Shown here one piece after another: positions 63,328 through 64,000 of a stretch of 64,000 nt of DNA. This DNA comes from Fallopia convolvulus (Eukaryota; Streptophyta; Magnoliopsida; Caryophyllales; Polygonaceae), in the NCBI GenBank assembly GCA_964016875.1, contig OZ024721.1, positions 3,477,001 through 3,541,000 on the forward strand. Direction: 5' to 3'. The notes beneath the pieces are model-generated. The model worked only from the letters and a program-made list of their open reading frames with translations, had not been told where the DNA came from and ran no database searches. Within the stretch, counting starts at the first letter, position 1. Each line of letters opens with the position of its first letter. The position numbers and the translations under genes were made by a program.

Positions 63328-64000
63328 TCAGAAACCCAAGTCATCTGCAAGTGAAACGGAAGATACACGTCGGAAGGAGCCAGCGATAAAGTCATCTACA
63401 GCATTGCACTCACGGTAGACATGAGTAATACACCAATCTTGGAACTGAGCCAACAAATAGTGGATGTCCGCACGCAACACTTCAATCTCCCACGGGCAGC
63501 GCCAGTCGCCAAGAACGGCCTTGACCAGCTGCAAGTTATCGCCTTCAATTTGGATCCGGGGAATGCCATGACGACTGGCCTCGAGAAATCCCTAGAGTAG
63601 GGCGATGGTCTCGAGGATCAGAACAGACTGTCGACCAATCAGTCCTCCATCGAACGAGATGGGAGAGTTGTTGGAGTCCTTAAGTATAAACCCAAAAGTC
63701 GCCACGCCATCTGCACACACAACACCGTCGAAGTTAAGTTTAATATAATCGTTCTTGGGTTTTACTCACTTAGTATTTTTCCTTTCAGTTCTTACATGAC
63801 CCTTGTAAGGTTGTGGGTCAGTGGAGTCTGGTACCCTAGCTAGTTTCCATTCTCTAATTTATTTTTGGGTAAATTCACTAAGTTTGCTTGCATCGTCTAG
63901 GTTTGTTCCAGTGTTGTTATCAAACACTCTCCTATTCCTAGAGTACCAAATACACCACCAGATGCTGGTAAGGATTTCCATTTCCTCTTTATTTATTCTT
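63328..64000 (-). pseudogene. LINE-type RNase H (RVT_3) segment, decayed, runs off right edge
   Basis: The minus strand reads IWWCIWYSRNRRVFDN (63900-63950), as found after the zinc finger of plant LINE reverse transcriptases. An RNase H-like domain follows: IKLNFDGVVCADG (about 63740), FGFILKDSNNSPISFDGG, ETIALL, RIQIEGDNLQLVKAVL and HVYRECNAVDDFIAG. It has stops near 63595, 63770 and 63830. The last frame with a possible start, 63534-63328, covers only the C-terminal third. It is either a LINE fragment or a remnant of a domesticated RNase H-like gene. Confidence 0.7.

Overview
This is nuclear DNA from a flowering plant, most likely a eudicot. It has spliced and intronless plant genes, plant-type LTR retrotransposons (Copia, Tat and Athila lineages), a Mutator-like element with a plant mobile domain gene, a Helitron, and a tRNA gene cluster with plant-type Pol III signals. 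I cannot name the species. Nearly everything left of 59.3 kb is repeats. Ordinary host genes occur only at the right end.

Layout. 1-1779 is the 5' end (LTR plus gag) of a Copia element that runs off the left edge. 1780-3406 is unclassified intergenic DNA. 3407-8640 is a Tat-type Ty3/gypsy element with nearly identical LTRs; it has decayed gag, protease, RT and two RNase H domains but no integrase. 8814-59311 is one tandem array of ~370-bp units. Each unit carries a minus-strand tRNA-Gly(UCC)-like gene with a ~25-nt insert at the canonical tRNA intron position. I find 22 copies. The array is split by four insertions: a Helitron (9069-10798), a non-autonomous TIR transposon (13167-16510), a Mutator-like element (16858-26029) and an Athila-like LTR element E1 (27865-55824). 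Removing each insertion restores the ~370-bp spacing.

Nesting. E1 carries only gag and protease. A SIRE-like Copia element, E3 (29734-40247), sits in its gag. A solo LTR of another family (38910-40217) sits in the 5' LTR of E3. A second gag-protease Athila-like element, E2 (44598-54410), sits in the 3' LTR of E1. E2 has three LTRs, which suggests a tandem recombination product. Clean 5-bp target duplications (cctcc, caata, agaaa, ataat) support E1, E3, the solo LTR and E2.

Host genes. On the minus strand at the right are a four-exon cytochrome b561 gene (60225-61529), an intronless F-box/DUF295 gene (61949-63109) and a decayed LINE-type RNase H segment reaching the right edge (63328-64000).

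The strongest candidates for something undescribed are: (1) the array of intron-bearing tRNA-Gly(UCC)-like genes; (2) the clustering of all four array insertions 38-75 bp upstream of tRNA 5' ends; (3) more than 20 palindromes GGTCG-NNNN-CGACC spread through LTRs, coding linkers and 3' regions of E1 and E2. All calls were made by eye, without database searches.
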